A program made the translations under genes and the position numbers. Source: Glandiceps talaboti (lineage: Eukaryota; Hemichordata; Enteropneusta; Spengelidae). Taken from it: a DNA stretch of 64,000 nt. Numbering within the stretch: the stretch's first letter is position 1; each line of letters starts with the position of its first letter. The notes beneath the pieces were generated by a model. That model searched no databases and was not told the origin of the DNA. It saw only the letters and a program-made list of their open reading frames with translations. The stretch covers positions 2,707,642 to 2,771,641 of the forward strand of contig NC_135565.1 of NCBI RefSeq assembly GCF_964340395.1, read 5' to 3'. Below are positions 1-15,000 of the stretch, one piece after another.

Positions 1-3000
1 TGTACTACCGTCAAGATGTAGTGTTTCCAGACTGAACACTTTATCCTCAGTACAGTTGACATGTTTGTACTACTGTCAAGATGTAGTGTTTCCAGATTGA
101 ACACTTTATTCTCAGTACACTTGACATGTTTGTACTACTGTCAAGATGTAGTGTTTCCAGACTGAACACTTTAGCCTCATTACACTTGACATGTTTGTAC
201 TACCGTCAAGATGTAGTGTTTCCAGATTGAACGCTTTATCCTCATTACACTTGACATGTTTGTACTTCCGTCAAGATGTAGTGTTTCCAGACTGAACACT
301 TTATCCTCATTACACTTGACATGTTTGTACTTCCGTCAAGATGTAGTGTTTCCAGATTGAACACTTTATCCTCAGTACACTTGACATGTTTGTACTACTG
401 TCAAGATGTAGTGTTTCCAGATTGAACACTTTATTCTCAGTACACTTGACATGTTTGTACTACTGTCAAGATGTAGTGTTTCCAGACTGAACACTTTATC
501 ATCAGTACACTTGACATGTTTGTACTACTGTCAAGATGTAGTGTTTCCAGATTGAACACTTTATCCTCATTACACTTGACATGTTTGTACTACCGTCAAG
601 ATGTAGTGTTTCCAGACTGAACACTTTATCCTCAGTACACTTGACATGTTTGTACTACCGTCAAGATGTAGTGTTTCCAGACTGAACACTTTATCCTCAG
701 TACAGTTGACATGTTTGTACTACTGTCAAGATGTAGTGTTTCCAGACTGAACACTTTATCCTCAGTACACTTGACATGTTTGTACTACTGTCAAGATGTA
801 GCGTTTCCAGACTGAACACTTTATCCTCAGTACACTTGACATGTTTGTACTACTGTCAAGATGTAGTGTTTCCAGACTGAACACTTTATCATCAGTACAC
901 TTGACATGTTTGTACTACTGTCAAGATGTAGTGTTTCCAGACTGAACACTTTATCCTCAGTACACTTGACATGTTTGTATTACCGTCAAGATGTAGTGTT
1001 TCCAGATTGAACACTTTATCATCAGTACACTTGACATGTTTGTACTACCGTCAAGATGTAGTGTTTCCAGACTGAACACTTTATCATCAGTACACTTGAC
1101 ATGTTTGTACTACTGTCAAGATGTAGTGTTTCCAGATTGAACACTTTATCCTCATTACACTTGACATGTTTGTACTACTGTCAAGATGTAGTGTTTCCAG
1201 ATTGAACACTTTATCCTCAGTACACTTGACATGTTTGTACTACTGTCAAGATGTAGTGTTTCCAGACTGAACACTTTATCCTCAGTACACTTGACATGTT
1301 TGTACTACTGTCAAGATGTAGCGTTTCCAGATTGAACACTTTATCATCAGTACACTTGACATGTTTGTACTACCGTCAAGATGTAGTGTTTCCAGACTGA
1401 ACACTTTATCCTCATTACACTTGACATGTTTGTACTACTGTCAAGATGTAGTGTTTCCAGACTGAACACTTTATCCTCAGTACACTTGACATGTTTGTAC
1501 TACTGTCAAGATGTAGTGTTTCCAGACTGAACACTTTATCATCAGTACACTTGACATGTTTGTACTACTGTCAAGATGTAGTGTTTCCAGACTGAACACT
1601 TTATCCTCATTACACTTGACATGTTTGTACTACCGTCAAGATGTAGTGTTTCCAGATTGAACACTTTATCCTCAGTACACTTGAAATGTTTGTACTACTG
1701 TCAAGATGTAGTGTTTCCAGATTGAACACTTTATCCTTAGTACACTTGACATGTTTGTACTACTGTCAAGATGTAGTGTTTCCAGATTGAACACTTTATC
1801 CTCATTACACTTGACATGTTTGTACTACCGTCAAGATGTAGTGTTTCCAGATTGAACACTTTATCATCAGTACACTTGACATGTTTGTACTACTGTCAAG
1901 ATGTAGTGTTTCCAGACTGAACACTTTATCCTCATTACACTTGACATGTTTGTACTACCGTCAAGATGTAGTGTTTCCAGATTGAACACTTTATCCTCAG
2001 TACACTTGACATGTTTGTACTACTGTCAAGATGTAGTGTTTCCAGATTGAACTCTTTATCCTCATTACACTTGACATGTTTGTACTCTACTGTCAAGATG
2101 TAGTGTTTCCAGATTGAACACTTTATCATCAGTACACTTGACATTTCTGTACTACCGTCAAGGTGTAGTGTTTCCAGACTGAACACTTTATCCTCATTAC
2201 ACTTGACATGTTTGTACTACCGTCAAGATGTAGTGTTTCCAGATTGAACACTTTATCCTCAGTACACTTGACATGTTTGTACTATCGTCAAGATGTAGTG
2301 TTTCCAGACTGAACACTTTATCATCAGTACACTTGACATGTTTGTACTACTGTCAAGATGTAGTGTTTCCAGACTGAACACTTTATCATCAGTACACTTG
2401 ACATGTTTGTATTACTGTCAAGATGTAGTGTTTCCAGATTGAACACTTTATTCTCAGTACACTTGACATGTTTGTACTACCGTCAAGATGTAGTGTTTCC
2501 AGACTGAACACTTTATCATCAGTACACTTGACATGTTTGTACTACTGTCAAGATGTAGTGTTTCCAGATTGAACACTTTATCCTCATTACACTTGACATG
2601 TTTGTACTACCGTCAAGATGTAGTGTTTCCAGACTGAACACTTTATCATCAGTACACTTGACATGTTTGTACTACTCTCAAGATGTAGTGTTTCCAGACT
2701 GAACACTTTATCCTCAGTACACTTGACATGTTTGTACTACTGTCAAGATGTAGTGTTTCCAGACTGAACACTTTATCATCAGTACACTTGACATATTTGT
2801 ACTACCGTCAAGATGTAGTGTTTCCAGATTGAACACTTTATCCTCATTACACTTGACATGTTTGTACTACCGTCAAGATGTAGTGTTTCCAGATTGAACA
2901 CTTTATCCTCATTACACTTGACATGTTTGTACTACCGTCAAGATGTAGTGTTTCCAGACTGAACACTTTATCATCAGTACACTTGACATGTTTGTACTAC

Positions 3001-6000
3001 CGTCAAGATGTAGTGTTTCCAGACTGAACACTTTATCCTCAGTACAGTTGACATGTTTGTACTACTGTCAAGATGTAGTGTTTCCAGATTGAACACTTTA
3101 TTCTCAGTACACTTGACATGTTTGTACTTCCGTCAAGATGTAGTGTTTCCAGATTGAACACTTTATCCTCAGTACACTTGACATGTTTGTACTACTGTCA
3201 AGATGTAGTGTTTCCAGATTGAACACTTTATCCTCATTACACTTGACATGTTTGTACTACCGTCAAGATGTAGTGTTTCCAGATTGAACACTTTATCCTC
3301 ATTACACTTGACATGTTTGTACTACCGTCAAGATGTAGTGTTTCCAGACTGAACACTTTATCATCAGTACACTTGACATGTTTGTACTACCGTCAAGATG
3401 TAGTGTTTCCAGACTGAACACTTTATCCTCAGTACAGTTGACATGTTTGTACTACTGTCAAGATGTAGTGTTTCCAGATTGAACACTTTATTCTCAGTAC
3501 ACTTGACATGTTTGTACTACTGTCAAGATGTAGTGTTTCCAGACTGAACACTTTAGCCTCATTACACTTGACATGTTTGTACTACCGTCAAGATGTAGTG
3601 TTTCCAGATTGAACGCTTTATCCTCATTACACTTGACATGTTTGTACTTCCGTCAAGATGTAGTGTTTCCAGACTGAACACTTTATCCTCATTACACTTG
3701 ACATGTTTGTACTTCCGTCAAGATGTAGTGTTTCCAGATTGAACACTTTATCCTCAGTACACTTGACATGTTTGTACTACTGTCAAGATGTAGTGTTTCC
3801 AGATTGAACACTTTATTCTCAGTACACTTGACATGTTTGTACTACTGTCAAGATGTAGTGTTTCCAGACTGAACACTTTATCATCAGTACACTTGACATG
3901 TTTGTACTACTGTCAAGATGTAGTGTTTCCAGATTGAACACTTTATCCTCATTACACTTGACATGTTTGTACTACCGTCAAGATGTAGTGTTTCCAGACT
4001 GAACACTTTATCCTCAGTACACTTGACATGTTTGTACTACCGTCAAGATGTAGTGTTTCCAGACTGAACACTTTATCCTCAGTACAGTTGACATGTTTGT
4101 ACTACTGTCAAGATGTAGTGTTTCCAGACTGAACACTTTATCCTCAGTACACTTGACATGTTTGTACTACTGTCAAGATGTAGCGTTTCCAGACTGAACA
4201 CTTTATCCTCAGTACACTTGACATGTTTGTACTACTGTCAAGATGTAGTGTTTCCAGACTGAACACTTTATCATCAGTACACTTGACATGTTTGTACTAC
4301 TGTCAAGATGTAGTGTTTCCAGACTGAACACTTTATCCTCAGTACACTTGACATGTTTGTATTACCGTCAAGATGTAGTGTTTCCAGATTGAACACTTTA
4401 TCATCAGTACACTTGACATGTTTGTACTACCGTCAAGATGTAGTGTTTCCAGACTGAACACTTTATCATCAGTACACTTGACATGTTTGTACTACTGTCA
4501 AGATGTAGTGTTTCCAGATTGAACACTTTATCCTCATTACACTTGACATGTTTGTACTACTGTCAAGATGTAGTGTTTCCAGATTGAACACTTTATCCTC
4601 AGTACACTTGACATGTTTGTACTACTGTCAAGATGTAGTGTTTCCAGACTGAACACTTTATCCTCAGTACACTTGACATGTTTGTACTACTGTCAAGATG
4701 TAGCGTTTCCAGATTGAACACTTTATCATCAGTACACTTGACATGTTTGTACTACCGTCAAGATGTAGTGTTTCCAGACTGAACACTTTATCCTCATTAC
4801 ACTTGACATGTTTGTACTACTGTCAAGATGTAGTGTTTCCAGACTGAACACTTTATCCTCAGTACACTTGACATGTTTGTACTACTGTCAAGATGTAGTG
4901 TTTCCAGACTGAACACTTTATCATCAGTACACTTGACATGTTTGTACTACTGTCAAGATGTAGTGTTTCCAGACTGAACACTTTATCCTCATTACACTTG
5001 ACATGTTTGTACTACCGTCAAGATGTAGTGTTTCCAGATTGAACACTTTATCCTCAGTACACTTGAAATGTTTGTACTACTGTCAAGATGTAGTGTTTCC
5101 AGATTGAACACTTTATCCTTAGTACACTTGACATGTTTGTACTACTGTCAAGATGTAGTGTTTCCAGATTGAACACTTTATCCTCATTACACTTGACATG
5201 TTTGTACTACCGTCAAGATGTAGTGTTTCCAGATTGAACACTTTATCATCAGTACACTTGACATGTTTGTACTACTGTCAAGATGTAGTGTTTCCAGACT
5301 GAACACTTTATCCTCATTACACTTGACATGTTTGTACTACCATCAAGATGTAGTGTTTCCAGATTGAACACTTTATCCTCAGTACACTTGACATGTTTGT
5401 ACTACTGTCAAGATGTAGTGTTTCCAGATTGAACTCTTTATCCTCATTACACTTGACATGTTTGTACTCTACTGTCAAGATGTAGTGTTTCCAGATTGAA
5501 CACTTTATCATCAGTACACTTGACATTTCTGTACTACCGTCAAGGTGTAGTGTTTCCAGACTGAACACTTTATCCTCATTACACTTGACATGTTTGTACT
5601 ACCGTCAAGATGTAGTGTTTCCAGATTGAACACTTTATCCTCAGTACACTTGACATGTTTGTACTATCGTCAAGATGTAGTGTTTCCAGACTGAACACTT
5701 TATCATCAGTACACTTGACATGTTTGTACTACTGTCAAGATGTAGTGTTTCCAGACTGAACACTTTATCATCAGTACACTTGACATGTTTGTATTACTGT
5801 CAAGATGTAGTGTTTCCAGATTGAACACTTTATTCTCAGTACACTTGACATGTTTGTACTACCGTCAAGATGTAGTGTTTCCAGACTGAACACTTTATCA
5901 TCAGTACACTTGACATGTTTGTACTACTGTCAAGATGTAGTGTTTCCAGATTGAACACTTTATCCTCATTACACTTGACATGTTTGTACTACCGTCAAGA

Positions 6001-9000
6001 TGTAGTGTTTCCAGACTGAACACTTTATCATCAGTACACTTGACATGTTTGTACTACTGTCAAGATGTAGTGTTTCCAGACTGAACACTTTATCCTCAGT
6101 ACACTTGACATGTTTGTACTACTGTCAAGATGTAGTGTTTCCAGACTGAACACTTTATCATCAGTACACTTGACATATTTGTACTACCGTCAAGATGTAG
6201 TGTTTCCAGATTGAACACTTTATCCTCATTACACTTGACATGTTTGTACTACCGTCAAGATGTAGTGTTTCCAGATTGAACACTTTATCCTCATTACACT
6301 TGACATGTTTGTACTACCGTCAAGATGTAGTGTTTCCAGACTGAACACTTTATCATCAGTACACTTGACATGTTTGTACTACCGTCAAGATGTAGTGTTT
6401 CCAGACTGAACACTTTATCCTCAGTACAGTTGACATGTTTGTACTACTGTCAAGATGTAGTGTTTCCAGATTGAACACTTTATTCTCAGTACACTTGACA
6501 TGTTTGTACTACTGTCAAGATGTAGTGTTTCCAGACTGAACACTTTAGCCTCATTACACTTGACATGTTTGTACTACCGTCAAGATGTAGTGTTTCCAGA
6601 TTGAACGCTTTATCCTCATTACACTTGACATGTTTGTACTTCCGTCAAGATGTAGTGTTTCCAAACTGAACACTTTATCCTCATTACACTTGACATGTTT
6701 GTACTTCCGTCAAGATGTAGTGTTTCCAGATTGAACACTTTATCCTCAGTACACTTGACATGTTTGTACTACTGTCAAGATGTAGTGTTTCCAGATTGAA
6801 CACTTTATTCTCAGTACACTTGACATGTTTGTACTACTGTCAAGATGTAGTGTTTCCAGACTGAACACTTTATCATCAGTACACTTGACATGTTTGTACT
6901 ACTGTCAAGATGTAGTGTTTCCAGATTGAACACTTTATCCTCATTACACTTGACATGTTTGTACTACCGTCAAGATGTAGTGTTTCCAGACTGAACACTT
7001 TATCCTCAGTACACTTGACATGTTTGTACTACCGTCAAGATGTAGTGTTTCCAGACTGAACACTTTATCCTCAGTACAGTTGACATGTTTGTACTACTGT
7101 CAAGATGTAGTGTTTCCAGACTGAACACTTTATCCTCAGTACACTTGACATGTTTGTACTACTGTCAAGATGTAGCGTTTCCAGACTGAACACTTTATCC
7201 TCAGTACACTTGACATGTTTGTACTACTGTCAAGATGTAGTGTTTCCAGACTGAACACTTTATCATCAGTACACTTGACATGTTTGTACTACTGTCAAGA
7301 TGTAGTGTTTCCAGACTGAACACTTTATCCTCAGTACACTTGACATGTTTGTATTACCGTCAAGATGTAGTGTTTCCAGATTGAACACTTTATCATCAGT
7401 ACACTTGACATGTTTGTACTACCGTCAAGATGTAGTGTTTCCAGACTGAACACTTTATCATCAGTACACTTGACATGTTTGTACTACTGTCAAGATGTAG
7501 TGTTTCCAGATTGAACACTTTATCCTCATTACACTTGACATGTTTGTACTACTGTCAAGATGTAGTGTTTCCAGATTGAACACTTTATCCTCAGTACACT
7601 TGACATGTTTGTACTACTGTCAAGATGTAGTGTTTCCAGACTGAACACTTTATCCTCAGTACACTTGACATGTTTGTACTACTGTCAAGATGTAGCGTTT
7701 CCAGACTGAACACTTTATCCTCAGTACACTTGACATGTTTGTACTACTGTCAAGATGTAGTGTTTCCAGACTGAACACTTTATCATCAGTACACTTGACA
7801 TGTTTGTACTACTGTCAAGATGTAGTGTTTCCAGACTGAACACTTTATCCTCAGTACATTTGACATGTTTGTATTACCGTCAAGATGTAGTGTTTCCAGA
7901 TTGAACACTTTATCATCAGTACACTTGACATGTTTGTACTACCGTCAAGATGTAGTGTTTCCAGACTGAACACTTTATCATCAGTACACTTGACATGTTT
8001 GTATTACTGTCAAGATGTAGTGTTTCCAGATTGAACACTTTATTCTCAGTACACTTGACATGTTTGTACTACCGTCAAGATGTAGTGTTTCCAGACTGAA
8101 CACTTTATCATCAGTACACTTGACATGTTTGTACTACTGTCAAGATGTAGTGTTTCCAGATTGAACACTTTATCCTCATTACACTTGACATGTTTGTACT
8201 ACCGTCAAGATGTAGTGTTTCCAGACTGAACACTTTATCATCAGTACACTTGACATGTTTGTACTACTGTCAAGATGTAGTGTTTCCAGACTGAACACTT
8301 TATCCTCAGTACACTTGACATGTTTGTACTACTGTCAAGATGTAGTGTTTCCAGACTGAACACTTTATCATCAGTACACTTGACATATTTGTACTACCGT
8401 CAAGATGTAGTGTTTCCAGATTGAACACTTTATCCTCATTACACTTGACATGTTTGTACTACCGTCAAGATGTAGTGTTTCCAGATTGAACACTTTATCC
8501 TCATTACACTTGACATGTTTGTACTACCGTCAAGATGTAGTGTTTCCAGACTGAACACTTTATCATCAGTACACTTGACATGTTTGTACTACCGTCAAGA
8601 TGTAGTGTTTCCAGACTGAACACTTTATCCTCAGTACAGTTGACATGTTTGTACTACTGTCAAGATGTAGTGTTTCCAGATTGAACACTTTATTCTCAGT
8701 ACACTTGACATGTTTGTACTACTGTCAAGATGTAGTGTTTCCAGACTGAACACTTTAGCCTCATTACACTTGACATGTTTGTACTACCGTCAAGATGTAG
8801 TGTTTCCAGATTGAACGCTTTATCCTCATTACACTTGACATGTTTGTACTTCCGTCAAGATGTAGTGTTTCCAGACTGAACACTTTATCCTCATTACACT
8901 TGACATGTTTGTACTTCCGTCAAGATGTAGTGTTTCCAGATTGAACACTTTATCCTCAGTACACTTGACATGTTTGTACTACTGTCAAGATGTAGTGTTT

Positions 9001-12000
9001 CCAGATTGAACACTTTATTCTCAGTACACTTGACATGTTTGTACTACTGTCAAGATGTAGTGTTTCCAGACTGAACACTTTATCATCAGTACACTTGACA
9101 TGTTTGTACTACTGTCAAGATGTAGTGTTTCCAGATTGAACACTTTATCCTCATTACACTTGACATGTTTGTACTACCGTCAAGATGTAGTGTTTCCAGA
9201 CTGAACACTTTATCCTCAGTACACTTGACATGTTTGTACTACCGTCAAGATGTAGTGTTTCCAGACTGAACACTTTATCCTCAGTACAGTTGACATGTTT
9301 GTACTACTGTCAAGATGTAGTGTTTCCAGACTGAACACTTTATCCTCAGTACACTTGACATGTTTGTACTACTGTCAAGATGTAGCGTTTCCAGACTGAA
9401 CACTTTATCCTCAGTACACTTGACATGTTTGTACTACTGTCAAGATGTAGTGTTTCCAGACTGAACACTTTATCATCAGTACACTTGACATGTTTGTACT
9501 ACTGTCAAGATGTAGTGTTTCCAGACTGAACACTTTATCCTCAGTACACTTGACATGTTTGTATTACCGTCAAGATGTAGTGTTTCCAGATTGAAAACTT
9601 TATCATCAGTACACTTGACATGTTTGTACTACCGTCAAGATGTAGTGTTTCCAGACTGAACACTTTATCATCAGTACACTTGACATGTTTGTACTACTGT
9701 CAAGATGTAGTGTTTCCAGATTGAACACTTTATCCTCATTACACTTGACATGTTTGTACTACTGTCAAGATGTAGTGTTTCCAGATTGAACACTTTATCC
9801 TCAGTACACTTGACATGTTTGTACTACTGTCAAGATGTAGTGTTTCCAGACTGAACACTTTATCCTCAGTACACTTGACATGTTTGTACTACTGTCAAGA
9901 TGTAGCGTTTCCAGACTGAACACTTTATCCTCAGTACACTTGACATGTTTGTACTACTGTCAAGATGTAGTGTTTCCAGACTGAACACTTTATCATCAGT
10001 ACACTTGACATGTTTGTACTACTGTCAAGATGTAGTGTTTCCAGACTGAACACTTTATCCTCAGTACATTTGACATGTTTGTATTACCGTCAAGATGTAG
10101 TGTTTCCAGATTGAACACTTTATCATCAGTACACTTGACATGTTTGTACTACCGTCAAGATGTAGTGTTTCCAGACTGAACACTTTATCATCAGTACACT
10201 TGACATGTTTGTACTACTGTCAAGATGTAGTGTTTCCAGACTGAACACTTTATCATCAGTACACTTGACATGTTTGTACTACTGTCAAGATGTAGTGTTT
10301 CCAGATTGAACACTTTATCCTCATTACACTTGACATGTTTGTACTACTGTCAAGATGTAGTGTTTCCAGATTGAACACTTTATCCTCAGTACACTTGACA
10401 TGTTTGTACTACCGTCAAGATGTAGTGTTTCCAGATTGAACACTTTATCATCAGTACACTTGACATGTTTGTACTACCGTCAAGATGTAGTGTTTCCAGA
10501 CTGAACACTTTATCATCAGTACACTTGACATGTTTGTACTACTGTCAAGATGTAGTGTTTCCAGACTGAACACTTTATCATCAGTACACTTGACATGTTT
10601 GTACTACTGTCAAGATGTAGTGTTTCCAGATTGAACACTTTATCCTCATTACACTTGACATGTTTGTACTACTGTCAAGATGTAGTGTTTCCAGACTGAA
10701 CACTTTATCACCAGTACACTTGACATGTTTGTACTACTGTCAAGATGTAGTGTTTCCAGACTGAACACTTTATTCTCAGTACACTTGACATGTTTGTACT
10801 ACCGTCAAGATGTAGTGTTTCCAGATTGAACACTTTATCCTCATTACACTTGACATGTTTGTACTACTGTCAAGATGTAGTGTTTCCAGATTGAACACTT
10901 TATCCTCAGTACACTTGACATGTTTGTACTACCGTCAAGATGTAGTGTTTCCAGATTGAACACTTTATCCTCAGTACACTTGACATGTTTGTACTACCGT
11001 CAAGATGTAGTGTTTCCAGACTGAACACTTTATCCTCAGTACACTTGACATGTTTGTAATACTGTCAAGATGTAGTGTTTCCAGATTGAACACTTTATTC
11101 TCAGTACACTTGACATGTTTGTACTACTGTCAAGATGTAGTGTTTCCAGACTGAACACTTTATCATCAGTACACTTGACATGTTTGTACTACCGTCAAGA
11201 TGTAGTGTTTCCAGATTGAACACTTTATCCTCATTACACTTGACATGTTTGTACTACCGTCAAGATGTAGTGTTTCCAGACTGAACACTTTATCCTCAGT
11301 ACACTTGACATGTTTGTACTACCGTCAAGATGTAGTGTTTCCAGACTGAACACTTTATCCTCAGTACAGTTGACATGTTTGTACTACTGTCAAGATGTAG
11401 TGTTTCCAGACTGAACACTTTATCCTCAGTACACTTGACATGTTTGTACTACTGTCAAGATGTAGCGTTTCCAGACTGAACACTTTATCCTCAGTACACT
11501 TGACATGTTTGTACTACTGTCAAGATGTAGTGTTTCCAGACTGAACACTTTATCATCAGTACACTTGACATGTTTGTACTACTGTCAAGATGTAGTGTTT
11601 CCAGACTGAACACTTTATCATCAGTACACTTGACATGTTTGTACTACTGTCAAGATGTAGTGTTTCCAGATTGAACACTTTATCCTCATTACACTTGACA
11701 TGTTTGTACTACTGTCAAGATGTAGTGTTTCCAGATTGAACACTTTATCCTCAGTACACTTGACATGTTTGTACTACTGTCAAGATGTAGTGTTTCCAGA
11801 CTGAACACTTTATCCTCAGTACACTTGACATGTTTGTACTACTGTCAAGATGTAGCGTTTCCAGACTGAACACTTTATCCTCATTACACTTGACATGTTT
11901 GTACTACTGTCAAGATGTAGTGTTTCCAGACTGAACACTTTATCACCAGTACACTTGACATGTTTGTACTACTGTCAAGATGTAGCGTTTCCAGACTGAA

Positions 12001-15000
12001 CACTTTATCCTCAGTACACTTGACATGTTTGTACTACTGTCAAGATGTAGTGTTTCCAGACTGAACACTTTATCATCAGTACACTTGACATGTTTGTACT
12101 ACTGTCAAGATGTAGTGTTTCCAGACTGAACACTTTATCCTCAGTACATTTGACATGTTTGTATTACCGTCAAGATGTAGTGTTTCCAGATTGAACACTT
12201 TATCATCAGTACACTTGACATGTTTGTACTACCGTCAAGATGTAGTGTTTCCAGACTGAACACTTTATCATCAGTACACTTGACATGTTTGTACTACTGT
12301 CAAGATGTAGTGTTTCCAGACTGAACACTTTATCACCAGTACACTTGACATGTTTGTACTACTGTCAAGATGTAGCGTTTCCAGACTGAACACTTTATCC
12401 TCAGTACACTTGACATGTTTGTACTACTGTCAAGATGTAGTGTTTCCAGACTGAACACTTTATCATCAGTACACTTGACATGTTTGTACTACTGTCAAGA
12501 TGTAGTGTTTCCAGACTGAACACTTTATCCTCAGTACATTTGACATGTTTGTATTACCGTCAAGATGTAGTGTTTCCAGATTGAACACTTTATCATCAGT
12601 ACACTTGACATGTTTGTACTACCGTCAAGATGTAGTGTTTCCAGACTGAACACTTTATCATCAGTACACTTGACATGTTTGTACTACTGTCAAGATGTAG
12701 TGTTTCCAGACTGAACACTTTATCATCAGTACACTTGACATGTTTGTACTACTGTCAAGATGTAGTGTTTCCAGATTGAACACTTTATCCTCATTACACT
12801 TGACATGTTTGTACTACTGTCAAGATGTAGTGTTTCCAGATTGAACACTTTATCCTCAGTACACTTGACATGTTTGTACTACTGTCAAGATGTAGTGTTT
12901 CCAGACTGAACACTTTATTCTCAGTACACTTGACATGTTTGTACTACCGTCAAGATGTAGTGTTTCCAGATTGAACACTTTATCCTCATTACACTTGACA
13001 TGTTTGTACTACTGTCAAGATGTAGTGTTTCCAGATTGAACACTTTATCCTCAGTACACTTGACATGTTTGTACTACCGTCAAGATGTAGTGTTTCCAGA
13101 CTGAACACTTTATCCTCAGTACACTTGACATGTTTGTACTACTGTCAAGATGTAGTGTTTCCAGATTGAACACTTTATTCTCAGTACACTTGACATGTTT
13201 GTACTACTGTCAAGATGTAGTGTTTCCAGACTGAACACTTTATCATCAGTACACTTGACATGTTTGTACTACTGTCAAGATGTAGTGTTTCCAGATTGAA
13301 CACTTTATCCTCATTACACTTGACATGTTTGTACTACCGTCAAGATGTTGTGTTTCCAGACTGAACACTTTATCCTCAGTACACTTGACATGTTTGTACT
13401 ACCGTCAAGATGTAGTGTTTCCAGACTGAACACTTTATCCTCAGTACAGTTGACATGTTTGTACTACTGTCAAGATGTAGTGTTTCCAGACTGAACACTT
13501 TATCCTCAGTACACTTGACATGTTTGTACTACTGTCAAGATGTAGCGTTTCCAGACTGAACACTTTATCCTCAGTACAGTTGACATGTTTGTACTACTGT
13601 CAAGATGTAGTGTTTCCAGACTGAACACTTTATCATCAGTACACTTGACATGTTTGTACTACTGTCAAGATGTAGTGTTTCCAGACTGAACACTTTATCA
13701 TCAGTACACTTGACATGTTTATACTACTGTCAAGATGTAGTGTTTCCAGATTGAACACTTTATCCTCATTACACTTGACATGTTTGTACTACTGTCAAGA
13801 TGTAGTGTTTCCAGATTGAACACTTTATCCTCAGTACACTTGACATGTTTGTACTACTGTCAAGATGTAGTGTTTCCAGACTGAACACTTTATTCTCAGT
13901 ACACTTGACATGTTTGTACTACCGTCAAGATGTAGTGTTTCCAGATTGAACACTTTATCCTCATTACACTTGACATGTTTGTACTACTGTCAAGATGTAG
14001 TGTTTCCAGATTGAACACTTTATCCTCAGTACACTTGACATGTTTGTACTACCGTCAAGATGTAGTGTTTCCAGACTGAACACTTTATCCTCAGTACACT
14101 TGACATGTTTGTACTACTGTCAAGATGTAGTGTTTCCAGATTGAACACTTTATTCTCAGTACACTTGACATGTTTGTACTACTGTCAAGATGTAGTGTTT
14201 CCAGACTGAACACTTTATCATCAGTACACTTGACATGTTTGTACTACTGTCAAGATGTAGTGTTTCCAGATTGAACACTTTATCCTCATTACACTTGACA
14301 TGTTTGTACTACCGTCAAGATGTTGTGTTTCCAGACTGAACACTTTATCCTCAGTACACTTGACATGTTTGTACTACCGTCAAGATGTAGTGTTTCCAGA
14401 CTGAACACTTTATCCTCAGTACAGTTGACATGTTTGTACTACCGTCAAGATGTAGTGTTTCCAGACTGAACACTTTATCCTCAGTACACTTGACATGTTT
14501 GTACTACTGTCAAGATGTAGCGTTTCCAGACTGAACACTTTATCCTCAGTACAGTTGACATGTTTGTACTACTGTCAAGATGTAGTGTTTCCAGACTGAA
14601 CACTTTATCATCAGTACACTTGACATGTTTGTACTACTGTCAAGATGTAGTGTTTCCAGACTGAACACTTTATCATCAGTACACTTGACATGTTTGTACT
14701 ACTGTCAAGATGTAGTGTTTCCAGATTGAACACTTTATCCTCATTACACTTGACATGTTTGTACTACTGTCAAGATGTAGTGTTTCCAGATTGAACACTT
14801 TATCCTCAGTACACTTGACATGTTTGTACTACTGTCAAGATGTAGTGTTTCCAGACTGAACACTTTATCCTCAGTACACTTGACATGTTTGTACTACTGT
14901 CAAGATGTAGTGTTTCCAGACTGAACACTTTATCACCAGTACACTTGACATGTTTGTACTACCGTCAAGATGTAGTGTTTCCAGACTGAACACTTTATCC

